Assembly (NCBI GenBank): GCA_036924085.1
Contig: JAVGWX010000007.1
Location: 99,965,141 to 100,029,140 of the forward strand
Source of the DNA: Ariolimax columbianus
Taxonomy: Eukaryota > Mollusca > Gastropoda > Stylommatophora > Arionidae
Reading direction: 5' to 3'
Length of the DNA: 64,000 nucleotides
The position numbers and the translations under genes are program-made. Under the pieces are notes generated by a model, which had not been told where the DNA came from, made no database searches, and saw nothing but the letters and a program-made list of their open reading frames with translations. Positions 1 through 11,494 of this stretch are shown in pieces (position 1 is the stretch's first letter; each line of letters opens with the position of its first letter).

Positions 1-519
1 GGGACATGCTACTACCCAAACAGGACACTTGACAGGGACATGCTACTACCCACATTACATCTATCTGGAAGGAGACCAAGGATCCCAAGATACGTCATTC
101 AGACGTCTGGAGCCTTGGTAGTTGTGGAGTTAAATCCAAAAACTGACAATGATTTGTATAGACCATAGAGTGTTACATAGTCAAACGGCCATGTGTCCTG
201 TGACGCACGCCATGGCCACAACGTCCGACTTTCATATTTAAGGCCGTGTAAACCTTTGGAAACAATTTATGTTGTTTGCTTGTTGATTTTATTCTTTTTC
301 TGCTGGTGTTCTAAGCTCGTCTAATTTGACTGAATACGGTTCTAGATAAAGGACACCTCTAAAACATAACACGGGTTACTAGACCTGGCTATCTGTTAAA
401 TAGGAATAGTACTAGGGAAACATGAATACTTCAACTGAAGCTAAATGTGACGGTTCTTTCATCAAATTTAAAAAAATAATAAACGAACATCAGTTATCAA
501 TTATAAAAAACAAAAGGTT
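1..519. other. Unclassified non-coding sequence
   Basis: No gene or known element is recognised. The first 45 bases carry a short direct repeat (GGGACATGCTACTACCCA twice), perhaps the end of an array that continues to the left of the window. The rest is AT-rich without long frames. Confidence 0.5.
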
Positions 520-860
520 AGCACAGTTTGTCAAATGTTAAAAACAGCAAATTGAAAATATTTATCAAAATTAAAATGCAGTAAATTGAAATCATTTTCA
601 AATCTCAAAAACAGTAATTTATCAATTTGTCAAATGTAAATAAACTAAATATAAATCATTATCAAATGTCAAAAACAGTAAAGTTAAATAATTTGTCAAA
701 TGTCTTTGAATTTTCAAATATTAAAAACGCTAAAATGGCAGTTTGTCAGATGTCAACAACAGTATGTTCAACTCATTTGTCAAACGTCAAAAACAGCAAA
801 TTAGCACCGTTTGTCAGCAACAGGCAATTAACATAATTTGTCAAGTGTCAAAAACAATTA
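520..860. repeat. Degenerate ~28-30-bp tandem repeat, AT-rich
   Basis: Diverged copies built around TTTGTCAAATGTCAAAAACA recur about ten times. Spacing and sequence vary, so this is an old array. The short frames here simply read the repeat. Confidence 0.7.
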
Positions 861-949
861 AAAGAATTGAACTGGTTTTATTGCGAACAGCTAAAGATGA
901 CAAAAGTGGGGTCATTGAAATTATGTAACAGATCTTAGCTGTAGAGAAA

Positions 950-1423
950 ATATATAGGTAGGAGCTTAGACCAATATATAGGTGGGAGCTTAGACCAATA
1001 TATAGGTAGGAGCTTAGACCAATATATAGGTGGGAGCTTAGACCAATATATAGGTAGGAGCTTAGACCAATATATAGGTGGGAGCTTAGACCAATATATA
1101 GGTAGGAGCTTAGACCAATATATAGGTAGGAGCTTAGACCAATATATAGGTAGGAGCTTAGACCAATATATAGGTGGGAGCTTAGACCAATATATAGGTA
1201 GGAGCTTAGACCAATATATAGGTGGGAGCTTAGACCAATATATAGGTGGGAGCTTAGACCAATATATAGGTAGGAGCTTAGACCAATATATAGGTGGGAG
1301 CTTAGACCAATATATAGGTGGGAGCTTAGACCAATATACAGGTAGGAGCTTAGACCAATATATAGGTGGGAGCTTAGACCAATATATAGGTAGGAGCTTA
1401 GACCAATATATAGGTGGGAGAAT
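950..1423. repeat. 24-bp minisatellite, ~20 copies
   Basis: Unit is GGAGCTTAGACCAATATATA plus GGTA or GGTG. The A/G variant in the last four bases is the main difference between copies, so the array is young or homogenised. Because 24 is a multiple of 3, minus-strand frames stay open (IYWSKLPP-like repeats); these are not treated as genes. Confidence 0.95.
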
Positions 1424-2285
1424 AGACAACCATTTATTTCTTTCTTCGTGGGATTTGAGTCAATGCAGCTGAACTGTCCCGCCAGAATGTGAGTACCAAC
1501 ACGAACCATTCGTAACTTGGCGTAATCTACGGACCATGTGCCAACATCTGGAACGATAGTGTTTGAAGACTCGTAGACCTGTTGCCGCCGACCAACCCGC
1601 TTCGTCTGGAGGCCGCGCAAACAAGGTGGGGGCTAATGGGAAGCAGACGTACAAAAACGCGCACCCTTTTGAAAATCACATGATCTGCGGAGGCAGATCG
1701 AATACAAAAGCCCGACAGAAAGACGTACATACTGGATCAATCGGACCTTATTACAACCACCAAAAGGCAGATTGGAACGGATTCCAAGAAGATCTCCTCA
1801 GACTCAAGAGAAGACCTTAATCTCTGATAATGTAGATGTATTCAACCATAATCTAACAACCAACATCCTGCGGATAGCTATAAAGCACATACCCAACAAA
1901 ATCATGTCAACTAACTTAATACAAACCACAGGAAAATAAAATCAATACGGTAACCATAAAAAGAAATAAACACTCATACCCTGGTGGAATGAGGAATGCA
2001 CTAACCAAATTAAAACAAGACAAAAAGCTTTAAAGAAATACAGGAAATACAAAATCGAAGACAACCAAAAATCTTACATAACAATTAAAAAAGAAACCAA
2101 TAAAGTAATAGAAAAAGCAAAAAGAAAACAGGGGAGGACATTTTGCCAAGCCTTAAATCCGTCATCCAAAATAACAGAGGTATGGAAAAAATTAAACTCC
2201 AGAACAGACGACAATATCAAAAGCACTTTCCCAGCAATCAGAATCTCCGGAATTAAGAGAAACTGATAAACAAAAGACAATTATA

Positions 2286-2510
2286 ATGGCCGAACAATTC
2301 TATGAAATCACCGCTAATAGCTCACTTAAAAAGGATGAAATCCAAAGAAGAAAAAACCGAATGGTACAATTAAAAGCAGATCAAGGGGCTTCCCCAGACA
2401 CGCAAACAAACCTAAACGCACAAATAACAATAGAGGAGACAATACAGGCAATAAAATCAAAAACAAATACTACAGCAGGACAAGACATCCTAAGCTATGA
2501 AATCCTATAG
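2286..2510 (+). pseudogene. LINE linker-to-RT fragment (74 codons open)
   Basis: Longest open stretch of the 1.7-5.8 kb LINE. It starts AEQFYEITANSS and ends in TAGQDILSYEIL before a stop; the same frame continues past that stop as NIPITAITLIVQLFNLIWN, the usual start of a LINE RT. It is a remnant, not an independent gene. Confidence 0.6.
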
Positions 2511-3063
2511 AACATTCCAATAACTGCAATAACTCTAATAGTGCAGCTTTTTAATTTAATATGGAACACGAGAAATATCCCAAAAGCATGGAAAATGGCG
2601 GAGATTGTTCCTGTCCTGAAGCCAAACAAAGAAGGCCTTGATGCTAGCTCATACAGACCGATTTCTCTAACCTATCAAATAGGGGAAAATCTTAGAAACG
2701 ATAATCAATAATGGTATTAAATACCACTTAGAATAAAACAATCTTTACAGCACTACCAAAACAGGATTTAGAAAAGGAAAAAGTACAGCAGACCAGCTCC
2801 GAAAACTAGAACACGAAGTAAAAGCAGGATTCCAAAAAGGAGAAAAACCCGCTGCAATATTCCTAGACGTAGCAAGAGCATATGATGAACGTTGGAGGGA
2901 AGGGGCACGATATAAAATACAGAAGAAACAAATATCAGGAAAAGCCTACCAGTACTTAAAGAACTTCATGGAAGACAGATACTTTGTAGTTCAAATTCAA
3001 GACCAAACGATCAGGAAAATTCAAATAAGAGAACGGCATAGCCCCGGGTCAGTAATCTCCTCA

Positions 3064-5490
3064 ACTATCTCTACAATAATGATCGACGACCTGAGGGAAG
3101 AATTCACAGACCTTAGAAATAGCTTATCTTTACAATAATGGTCAACAACCTGGGTGAAGAATTCACAGACCTTAGAAATAGCTTGTCTCTACACTAATGG
3201 TCAACGACCTGGTGGAAGAATTCACAGACCTTAGAAATAGCTTATCTCTGTAATAATGGTCAACGAAATGGGGGAAGATTTCACAGACCTTAGAAATATC
3301 TTAACTCTACAATAATGGTCAACGACATGGGGGAAGAATTCACAGACATTAGAAATAGCTTATCTCTACAATAATGGTCAATGACCTGGGGGAAGAATTC
3401 ACAGACCTTAGAAATAGCTTATCTTTACAATAATGGTCAACGACCTGGTGGAAGAATTCAGAGACCTTAGAAATAGCTTTTCTCTACAATAATGGTCAAC
3501 GACCAGTGGGAAGAATTCACAGACCTTAGAAATAGCTTATCTCTACAATAATGGTGAACGACCTGAGGGAAGAATTCACAGACCTTAGAAATAGCTTATC
3601 TCTACAATAATGGTCAACGAACTGAGGGAAAAATTCACAGACCTTAGAAATAGCTAATCTCTACAATAATGGTCAACGACCTGGGGTAAGAATTCACAGA
3701 CCTTAGAAATATCTTACCTATACAATAATGGTCAACAACCTGGGGCAAGAATTCACAGACCTTAGAAATAGCTTATCTCTACAATAATGGTATAATGGTC
3801 AACGACCTGGTGGGAAGAATTCATATACCTTAGAAATAGCTTATCTCTACAATAATGGTCAACGACCCGGGGGAAGAATTCACAGACCTTAGAAATAGCT
3901 TATCTCTACAATAATGGTCAACGACCTATGGGGGAGAATTCACAAACCTTAGAAATAGCTTATCTTTACAATAATGGTCAACGACCCGGGGGAAGAATTC
4001 ACATACCTTAGAAATAGCTCATCTCTACAATAATGGTCAACGACATGGGGGAAGATTTCACAGACCTTAGAAATATCTGATCTCTACAATAATGGGCAAG
4101 GACATGGGGGAAGAATTCATAGACATTAGAAATAGCTATCTCTACAAAAATGGTCAACGACTGGGGGGGGGGGGGGGGGGGAGAGAATTCATAGACCTTA
4201 GAAATAGCTTATCTCTACAATAATGGTCAACGACCTGGGGAAGAATTCACAGACCTTAGAAAAAGCTTATCTCTACAATAATGGTCAATGACCTAGGGGG
4301 TGAGGGGGGGGGCGGGGTGGGGGGTGGGGAGGGGAATTCACAGACCTTAGAAATAGATTATCTTTACAATAATGGTCAACAGCCCAAGGAAGAATTCACA
4401 GACCTTAGAGATAGCTTATTTCTACAATAATATCAACGACCTGCGGGAAGAATTCATAGACCTTAGAAATAGCTTATCTCTGTAATAATGGTCAACGACA
4501 TGGGGGAAGATTTCACAGACATTAGAAATAACATATCTCTACAATAATGATCAAGGACATGGGAGAAGAATTCACAGACCTTAGAAATAGCTTATCTCTA
4601 CAATAATGGTCAACGACCTGTGGGGAAGAATTCACAGACCTTAGAAATAGCTTATCTCTACAATAAGGGTCAACGACCAGTGGGAAGAATTCACAGACCT
4701 TAGAAATAGCTTATCTCTATAATAATGGTAAACGACCTGGGGGAAGAATTCACAGACCTTAGAAATAGCTTATCTCTACAATAATGGTCAACGACCTGGG
4801 GGAAGAATTCACAGACCTTAGAAATAGCTTATGTCTACAATAATTCTCAACGACCCGGGGGAAGAATTCACAGACCTTAGAAATAGCTTATCTCTACAAT
4901 AATGGTCAACGACTTGGGGGAAGAATTCACAGACCTTAGAAATAGCTTATCTCTACAATAATGGTATAATGTTCATCGACCTGGTGGGAAGAATTAATAG
5001 ACCTTAGAATTATCTTATCTCTACAATAATGGTCAACGACCTATGGGGGAGAATTCACAGACCTTAGAAATAGCTTATCTCTACAATAATGGTCAACGAC
5101 CTTCGGGAAGAATTTACAGACTTTAGGAATAGCTTATCTCTACAATAATGGTCAACGACCTGGGGGAAGATTTCACAGACCTTAGAAATATCTTATCTCT
5201 ACAATAATGGGCAACGACATGGGAGAAGAATTCACAGACTTTAGAAATAGCTTATCTTTACAATAATGGTCAATGACCTGGGGGAAGAATTCACAAACCT
5301 TAGAAATAGCTTATCTCTACAATAATGGTCAACGACTTGAGGGAAGAATTCACAGAATTTTGAAATAGCTTATCTCTACAATAATGGTCAACGACCTAGT
5401 GGGAAGAATTCACAGACCTTAGAAATAGCTTATCTTTACAATAATGGTCAACGACCTAGGGGGAAGAATTCACAGACCTTAGAAATAGCT
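3064..5490 (+). repeat. 59-bp minisatellite, ~41 copies, derived from the LINE RT frame
   Basis: The unit reads CAGACCTTAGAAATAGCTTA then TCTCTACAATAATGGTCAAC then GACCTGGGGGAAGAATTCA. Its first copy is co-linear with the host LINE frame: IMIDDLREEFTDLRNSLSLQ. Unit length is not a multiple of 3 and contains TAA, so the array destroyed the frame. Copies diverge by substitutions and G-tract length (G14 near 4168, G-rich inserts near 4290-4335), and AATGGTATAATGG slips appear at 3783 and 4963. Confidence 0.93.
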
Positions 5491-5869
5491 TTTCGCAATA
5501 TGTACATGATACAGCAATTTGTAGATCAGGAACACACCTACCCCATACCTATATAATTCTACAAATACAAAAAAACAAAGTTGCAGACAAGTTGGGTTTT
5601 AATCTAAATATAAATAAGACGGTAGGGATGGTTTTCAGGAAAAGCTGTGAGAAACAAATAATGAATGTACATATAAATCAAGACTGCAGGCCCCAGTTGA
5701 TTGTACTCATTGTTTGTGAAGGTAAGGAAAACCGTGCTGAAAGCGTATGTGCAAGGGCCCTGAGGTAAAGAGCAAACTGCCCCGGAATACTTGACCACTG
5801 AGGGAATATGATCTAGGTTATATTATAACGATTGAACAATTACTAAAAGCATGTACAGTTGTTTCCGAA

Positions 5870-6000
5870 TACACACAATGAAATTGGTGCGACATGAAAG
5901 GGGCATTTTAGTGGCGGGTTACAATGGCTTACCTCGAAGCCGGATCGTGCTGAGGAGGGTGAACGATGATGCGATAATAGATGGAACAATCGACACTTCT
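5870..6000 (+). mobile_element. Fragment of the dispersed element seen at 37.6 and 63.1 kb
   Basis: AGTGGCGGGTTACAATGGCT, followed by a CCTCGAAGCC/GTGCTGAGGAGGGTGAACG segment, matches the left part of the 37.6-kb and 63.1-kb elements and the copy at the window's right end. No tandem core follows here, so it is a partial copy. Confidence 0.55.
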
Positions 6001-6201
6001 ATATAAGTAGTAGAACTCTGCAAACAGATATTTAGAACATTGTTGAGTCACCAAATCCTTTATATATTAATTGTATGAGTTAATTTTTCAAGTCTTCCTC
6101 ACAAACAGCATCTAAATAACAAGTCCCAAAAGTGGAAATATAAGTGTAGGTGTGTAGATTTGTAAGTAAATGTATAGATAGATATATGTGGGCATTTTAA
6201 A

Positions 6202-6437
6202 TTTTTTTTGGCGTTTGCCCTATTTCTCTATTCCCCAAGGCGGTGGACGTTGCACTGTGGTTTTTATTTTGCGCCTGTCGGCCCAGTGCATCCGACTTCA
6301 GGAAGCATTTTATGTAAGGGTCTGCTTCCTCCTGCATTTTCTAAGGGTTTGCTTTCCCTGGGTAACGGCCGGTGCTGTGATGGGGATCGAACCCAGCACC
6401 TGCAGATTGTGAGCCGTGCCACTTAACCGTCCCCGCA
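6202..6437 (-). mobile_element. tRNA-derived SINE with 17-bp target-site duplication
   Basis: Read on the minus strand it begins with a tRNA-like head (GGTTAAGTGGCACGG as A-box region, GGGTTCGATCCCC as B box), then a body with GGAAAGCAAACCC, ATGCAGGAGGAAGCAGACCC and GTCGGATGCACTGGGCCGAC. It is flanked by ATATGTGGGCATTTTAAA at 6184-6201 and ATATGTGGGCATTTAAA at 6438-6454, a direct repeat expected from LINE-driven retroposition. The same family occurs on the + strand at 51903-52140. Confidence 0.88.
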
Positions 6438-6459
6438 ATATGTGGGCATTTAAAGTTAC

Positions 6460-7040
6460 ACATGTGTATGTAAGTATATATAGGTATATTTATGTATATC
6501 CCCTCTATGGGCATCCTCACCACTATATACTTATACTTAGTATAATTATACGCTATCTTATATTACATCAACCATAGTTAATTATTTAATTAATTATCTA
6601 TTTATCTATATTTTTTATTTATATTCCTGAGCCTACCACACATTCAACGCCTAATTATCTCCGAGAGCTAGAGGGCACACGTGCAACGTAGGATCTACAA
6701 GTGGGACACGAAAGTCAGTAAGTCGCTCACAAGTTGGAATACATGGCTGCGATGGGAAAATATATGAAAGCAGTGAAAACTGGAAACACCAAGACCAGAT
6801 GGAAGGAATTCAGCACAGATGGGCCTCACAACAGAAGGAAGACCGAAATCATTTAATTTACCAATTCAATATTGTACTCTTAATTCTTATGTATACAGTA
6901 TATTTTATGTCATCTTTCATAATCATTCCATTTCATTCATCCTCGTTGTACACCTCACTGCATTGTATCTTCACAATGTTTTATAAACTGTATGATGATG
7001 ATGTGGCATTTAATGGAAACATATTTTTAAAAAAAAAGGG
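6460..7040. other. AT-rich non-coding sequence, no recognised gene
   Basis: TATA-rich tracts to 6650, then about 200 bases of more balanced composition (6655-6840) with short open frames that resemble no family I recognise. Confidence 0.4.
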
Positions 7041-7165
<125 letters not shown>

Positions 7166-7589
7166 AATCAGGAAATAAATAAAAGTGGACCGGATCAATT
7201 ATGAAGGAAAATAAATATACTCATTCCTAAAATGGTCCCAGGAAAACAATTGTGCATATTTTGCCTTAGAAACTCGACAGGGTAAACCGAGGAACACAAG
7301 AAAATGAAAATAGCAACCAAAAACCTACGAAAGACAACGAGAGGATCATCAAAAAGGGAGGAACATCACGGAAACACCAGGCTAGGTACAAACAGATTCA
7401 CACATGCATCCAAGCACTGGTTTATGCGTCTTAATATGGCCCAAATTGACTGTGGTCTGGGATGGAATAGGTGCGCCCCTTCCGTCAGTAGAAACTAGAG
7501 AGGAAAACACATACAATTGTTTAAACAAATTTTAAAAAGTGAGGATTTCTTGAGACATGATTCGAGAGAGAGACAGAGGGACGTGAGCG

Positions 7590-7602
7590 GAGGACATGAG
7601 AT

Positions 7603-7637
<35 letters not shown>

Positions 7638-7640
7638 ACA
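7590..7640. repeat. (GA)n microsatellite in a GA-rich stretch
   Basis: AGAGAGAGAG tract inside a broader purine-rich stretch (7560-7880) in which GAGAGAGA, GAACATTTCACTTC and GAGGACATGAGATAG recur loosely, suggesting an older degenerate repeat. Confidence 0.8.
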
Positions 7641-7929
7641 TTTCACTTCGATCATTACTTGAGAGGAGAGGACATGAGATAGGCCGTGGAGAGAGGTCGA
7701 CTAAGATGATTACCGGAGAACACTTTCGAGAGAGACGGTGACTGAGAGCAGGCGGCGGAGAGAATAGACTTGACTTCAAATACAGAGAGAGAACACTTCA
7801 CAGAGCAGTTCGAAAGAACCATAGATGGAGAACATTTGACTTCAGAGATTACATGATATACCCACAGAGAGAGAACATCTCACTTCAGGTACTTTAGAAA
7901 GAGACACTCAGTGGAGGGCAGGCGATGAA

Positions 7930-8078
7930 AATTTGCAGTTGAGGCAGATTTGAGTTGAGATTTAGGCGACGGAGAGAGGCAGTTGAGGAAGATTTGAGTT
8001 GAGATTTAGGCGACGGAGAGAGGCAGTTGAGGAAGATTTGAGTTGAGATTTAGGCAACGGAGATAGGCAGTTGAGATA
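7930..8078. repeat. 44-bp tandem repeat, ~3.3 copies
   Basis: Unit contains GGCAGTTGAGGAAGATTTGA and GTTGAGATTTAGGCGACGGA. Copies are nearly identical. Confidence 0.9.
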
Positions 8079-8079
8079 G

Positions 8080-8740
8080 ACACACAGCAAGCAAGGTAAC
8101 TACCCTCATATTATGTGGTGGTGGTAATTCCAAGTCATCCCATTCATCATATTGACGCAGTCCCACTGATCACGTCGACATCCCCTCGATCACGTAAATG
8201 TAAGTCGTCAGTCGCAGCTAGAGGCAGTTTTACAGTGATCCCATGGCTCACATTTGGCGCAGTTTATTCTGACCACGTCGAGACCACTTTGATCTACTGC
8301 GGACAAGAGGAACAAGGCCACGGACGTCATACCTGGGTTCAGAACCTACGAGATTCACAATCAGCGGCAATCTGCAACTAAGTTCGACCAGAACAGACCA
8401 GATTAGGTGAGGAGAAAGAACCGCGAAATAACAGTATCGATAAGGTTAGGTTTAACGGAAGGATTGTCTTAGATAAACTTGTGAGAGAAAGAATTTAAGC
8501 TGTTAGAGAGTTTATAGTTGGCAGTGTAACTTGAATAAATAGTGTGTTTTACTGTGGTTAGATTGAGTGTTTCTTGAATTTGTTTAGAGTGAGTGTAGGG
8601 TGCAATAGAATAGAGCATACCCCTTTACCGTCTGCGACAGAGCTCCATCAAATCAACCGGATCTGATACAATAATCATATGTTTGGCATTCTATACGATA
8701 AATCGTGACATCATAGCAGTCAATACTTTCCAGCAGTGGA
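8080..8740. other. Unclassified, possible LTR-like or other repeat
   Basis: No gene recognised. It contains ACTTGAATAAATAGTG at about 8528, an AATAAA signal in a setting that could be a repeat terminus, but no paired LTR or primer-binding site was found. Confidence 0.2.
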
Positions 8741-9345
8741 CATGGTGACCTGATAGTGTTCAAGACATCCTATCAATCGATGTTCTAGCATCCATGAGGT
8801 CATAATCAGTATGAGATGGATGTTCTAACATCATAGGAGGCATGACCTTTCAGCAATTGGTATAGTAATAGTGTGAATGGGTGATCTCCCATCAGTCGTT
8901 GTACAAATATTACCGTGACCTTGACCTCCTAACAGTGGTTGTACAAACAGCTAGATGACCTTGACCTTCTAGCAAGTGTTGTACAAACAACTATGTGACC
9001 TTGACCACCTAGCAGTTGTTGTACAAACGACACTGTCACCTTGACCTCCTAGCAGTGGTTGTACAAACAGCTAGATGACCTTGACCTCCAAGCAGTGGTT
9101 GTACAAAAAGTTAGATAACCTTGACTTCCTAGCAGTTGTTGTATAAACGACACTGTCACCTTGACCTCGTAGAAGTGGTTGGACAAATAGCAATATGACC
9201 TTGATCTCCTAGCAGTGGTTGGGCAAACATCATTGTGGACATGACCTCCAAAAAGTGGTTGTATAAGCAGCGTTGATGCCATGACCTCCCAACAGTTGAT
9301 GTTCTAAAAAACGACACGGCCTTACAACAACGGATGCAGTCAAAT
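8740..9345. repeat. 40-bp minisatellite, ~15 copies, degenerate
   Basis: Unit has ATGACCTTGACCTCCTAGCA then GTGGTTGTACAAACAGCTAG. Central copies (8890-9250) are clear; the left end has decayed to TGTTCTAGCATC-type versions. ATGACCTTGACC resembles nuclear-receptor half-sites (TGACCT) in tandem, a chance similarity unless tested. Confidence 0.88.
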
Positions 9346-9353
9346 CACAGAGG

Positions 9354-9560
9354 TCAGGACCTTGCAGCTGTTGATGTCGTAACACCAAGACAGCTGTGTC
9401 CTTCGAATATGGGATGTATTAACATGAAAGAGGTCGTGGGGCCATCTTCAGCATCAGCTTCCTCGTTGCCCACTTCTTCACCCAGTCCACCCTTGTCCTT
9501 GGCTAACTGAACCGCTTTGTCGGTTAAGAAACAGCTACGTAGTGTTTTTAATTGCGACAA
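9354..9560 (-). other. Unrecognised open frame, 68 codons
   Basis: Minus-strand frame starting MSQLKTLRSCFLTDKAVQLA, with KDKGGLGEEVGNEEADAEDG in the middle. Unlike most frames here it is not built from repeats, and its acidic tail looks protein-like. I do not recognise a family, see no clear splice sites, and cannot exclude chance or a decayed element. Confidence 0.2.
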
Positions 9561-9699
9561 ATCATTTGAATGAAGTTTTCGAAGCTGTCATTGAAATGTC
9601 ATTCACGTTCTACAGGTTTGTCAAGCGCTCTCTTAATAAATCTGTCAGCTGACATGACCAGGATCTGCTGAATATTCGTGACCGAGATTCACAATGATT

Positions 9700-10035
9700 T
9701 ATAAACGGATGTGTACGTGTGTGAGTGTGTGTGTATGTGTGTGGGTGGGTGAGTGTCTAGTCTCTTTGTGAGTGTACGAGGGTTATGTGAGAGCTTGTAC
9801 TCGCTGTGTCACCGCGTGGGGTTTGTGTAAAGTGGTATTTGTTTTTCAAAGCGGTTTCTTAATAAGTTGACCTTATCCCCCATCATATCATCCACTATCA
9901 ACATGTGTCGAGTCTTGAGTTATTGAGGTCTGTAATACCGAATTAAATATATGAAACGCGTAACTAACAGAAAACACAAACACATATACTGACAGGGCAC
10001 ACGCAAATAATAGCCAGAGAACACAAGTTCATGCA
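9700..10035. other. GT-rich tract then unclassified sequence
   Basis: TGTGTG/GTGAGTG tract at about 9710-9775, then no recognised feature up to the LINE. Confidence 0.5.
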
Positions 10036-10039
10036 AATA

Positions 10040-10755
10040 TAGCTTTGTCGTCCTCATATCAAATTGAAAGATACTATTTTTAAAGGTGTTATCAAAGTTC
10101 TACACTGGTTCACGTATCTGGGATCATTGATCAGTGACGAGGGCTCGCAGCCTCAGATAGTTTCCAGAATAGCACAGACAACAGCGACGCTTACGCGTTT
10201 GAAACCCATATGGCAAGATATGCGGCTCGCTCTCAGCATAAAGGTTAGCCTAATGCGCTCATTGGTGCTCTCAATATTCTTGTATGCATGTGAGACTTGG
10301 ACCATTGGTGCTCTCAATATTCTTGTATGCCTGTGAGACTTGGACCATTATTGTATATATCCAGTGCAGAATACATGCAATGGAAATGAGGTGCTTTATA
10401 AGACTCTTACATGTTTCATATAAGGATCGTGTCGCGAACGTAGCCATACGACGAGTAGTGGAAAACGTAATTGGGCCTTTTGCTATCAAAAGGCGAAAGA
10501 TGGTTTGGTACGGGAACGTCAGGAGGTCCAGCGGAATTACACATTTGATATTGCATGGTTCTGTACCAGGAAAGAGAGGGCGGCGACGTCCAAGGAAGAG
10601 ATGGACAGACAACATCACTGAGTGGTCAAACCTTCGTCCAGGTGAGGCACGACTGGCGGCAGCAGACAGAGAGAGATGGGGTGAGTGTGTGTGGGAGTGT
10701 CTTCTAGTGTGACCCAACGACCTGGTGGGTTACGGGATGAACTGAAATGATTCTT
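10040..10755 (+). mobile_element. RTE-like LINE 3' end (family A), 5'-truncated
   Basis: Translation in two frames gives the post-RT region: WFTYLGSLISDEGSQPQIVS, RIAQTTATLTRLKPIW, LSIFLYACETWTI, then MEMRCFIRLLHVSYKDRVAN, KRRKMVWYGNVRRSSG, GKRGRRRPRKRWTDNITEWS and AAADRERWGE before a stop near 10710. The end ...GGGTTACGGGATGAACTGAA is shared with the copy at 58370-58640 and broadly with 38917-39740. The RT core is missing. A 43-bp duplication at 10261-10346 breaks the frame. Confidence 0.85.
10261..10346 (+). repeat. Exact 43-bp tandem duplication inside the LINE frame (2 copies)
   Basis: ATTGGTGCTCTCAATATTCT... at 10261 recurs at 10304 with one difference (GCATG versus GCCTG). The unit encodes the LSIFLYACETWT motif of the LINE C-terminal region. 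Confidence 0.95.
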
Positions 10756-10999
10756 AAAGAGTGATATAATTACAGATATCAATCGTATAAGTTATTTACT
10801 TTTGTAAGTACAGACAGGTCCTGTTTTACGATAACCCGTTTTACGACCCTTTCCAGTTATGACATTGTCTTAATTAGAGACAAATTTTGAGAACAAAAAA
10901 TGACAATAATAAATGTTAACACAGATCATATTGTTGACTTACTGAAGTTATCAGTTTATAGGACATGTGACATGTGACATTAGCAGAGCATGGTCGTAA
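10756..10999. other. No recognised feature
   Basis: Unclassified sequence between the LINE end and a minus-strand SINE; the SINE body may begin inside it. Confidence 0.4.
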
Positions 11000-11215
11000 G
11001 CCGATATGTTCTTATCCAACAGCAAACAATGGGTAATGGGGTCTGCATCGGTCGGGTCGCTTGAACTTCCCAGATTTTGTTTGGAACCCACATTTTGAGG
11101 CTGAGTCAACTAAGAGTCGTTTACGACTGAAAAACGCATCGTACACCACTGAGGATTGAAACACGAACGATCGCATTGGCAGCCAGAGCACTAACAGCCG
11201 AGCTCATGTGGCCTT
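11000..11215 (-). mobile_element. Candidate tRNA-derived SINE
   Basis: On the minus strand from 11213: AGCTCGGCTGTTAGTGCTCT, then GGCTGCCAATGCGATCG and GTGTTTCAATCC. These fit the D-arm/A-box, anticodon and B-box regions of a tRNA. The segment lacks a proper acceptor-stem pairing and continues into an unrelated body, so SINE is likelier than tRNA. The far end is not defined. Confidence 0.5.
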
Positions 11216-11494
11216 TAACACCAGCGATTTTTTCATCCAGGAGTAAAACCAATAGAACCACTGTAGCATGGCACTAGAAATGGCTTAGCTTGGCACTTTC
11301 AATATCATCAACTCAATGGAATGGTAAAACAAAGAGAAAACAAAGAAGACTGCATAGAATGGAACGGCTTAAGGTAAAGCTTCCTGTTCTGTTTACGGAG
11401 AGAAATAATTGTCGCTAATGGCGGTGGATAACTCGGTGATAGATTTACTCAACTATTGCTGATGAGGCTCTATTTGGTGGTCTTTTCAGATTGT

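Larger units (their letters stand above)
1735..5810 (+). mobile_element. Degenerate I/Nimb-like LINE (linker + RT), split by a minisatellite
   Basis: Conceptual translation in shifting frames gives the linker typical of I/Nimb-group LINEs (KADWNGFQEDL near 1770; IPWWNEECTNQIK near 1980; KVIEKAKRKQGRTFCQAL near 2110), then RT motifs: AGQDILSYEI (2470), SSYRPISLT (2645), FRKGKSTADQL (2765), AAIFLDVARAYD (2850), SGKAYQYLKNFMEDRYF (2940) and a decayed PGSVIS motif (3045). Translation resumes at 5490 with QYVHDTAICRSGTHLP, matching the YADDTAIWRSG position, and LGFNLNINKTVGMVFRK (5595). Many stops and frameshifts make it a pseudogene. The endonuclease is not seen, so it is 5'-truncated or too decayed. 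The 59-bp array lies between the PQGS-type motif and the YADD position. Clade is inferred from motif wording. Confidence 0.8.

Noticed and set aside
8080..8740. Solo LTR
   Set aside because: AATAAA present but no paired copy, target duplication or TG..CA termini could be established.
8890..9250. Nuclear-receptor response element array (TGACCT words)
   Set aside because: A six-base word in a 40-bp satellite is expected by chance somewhere; no supporting evidence.
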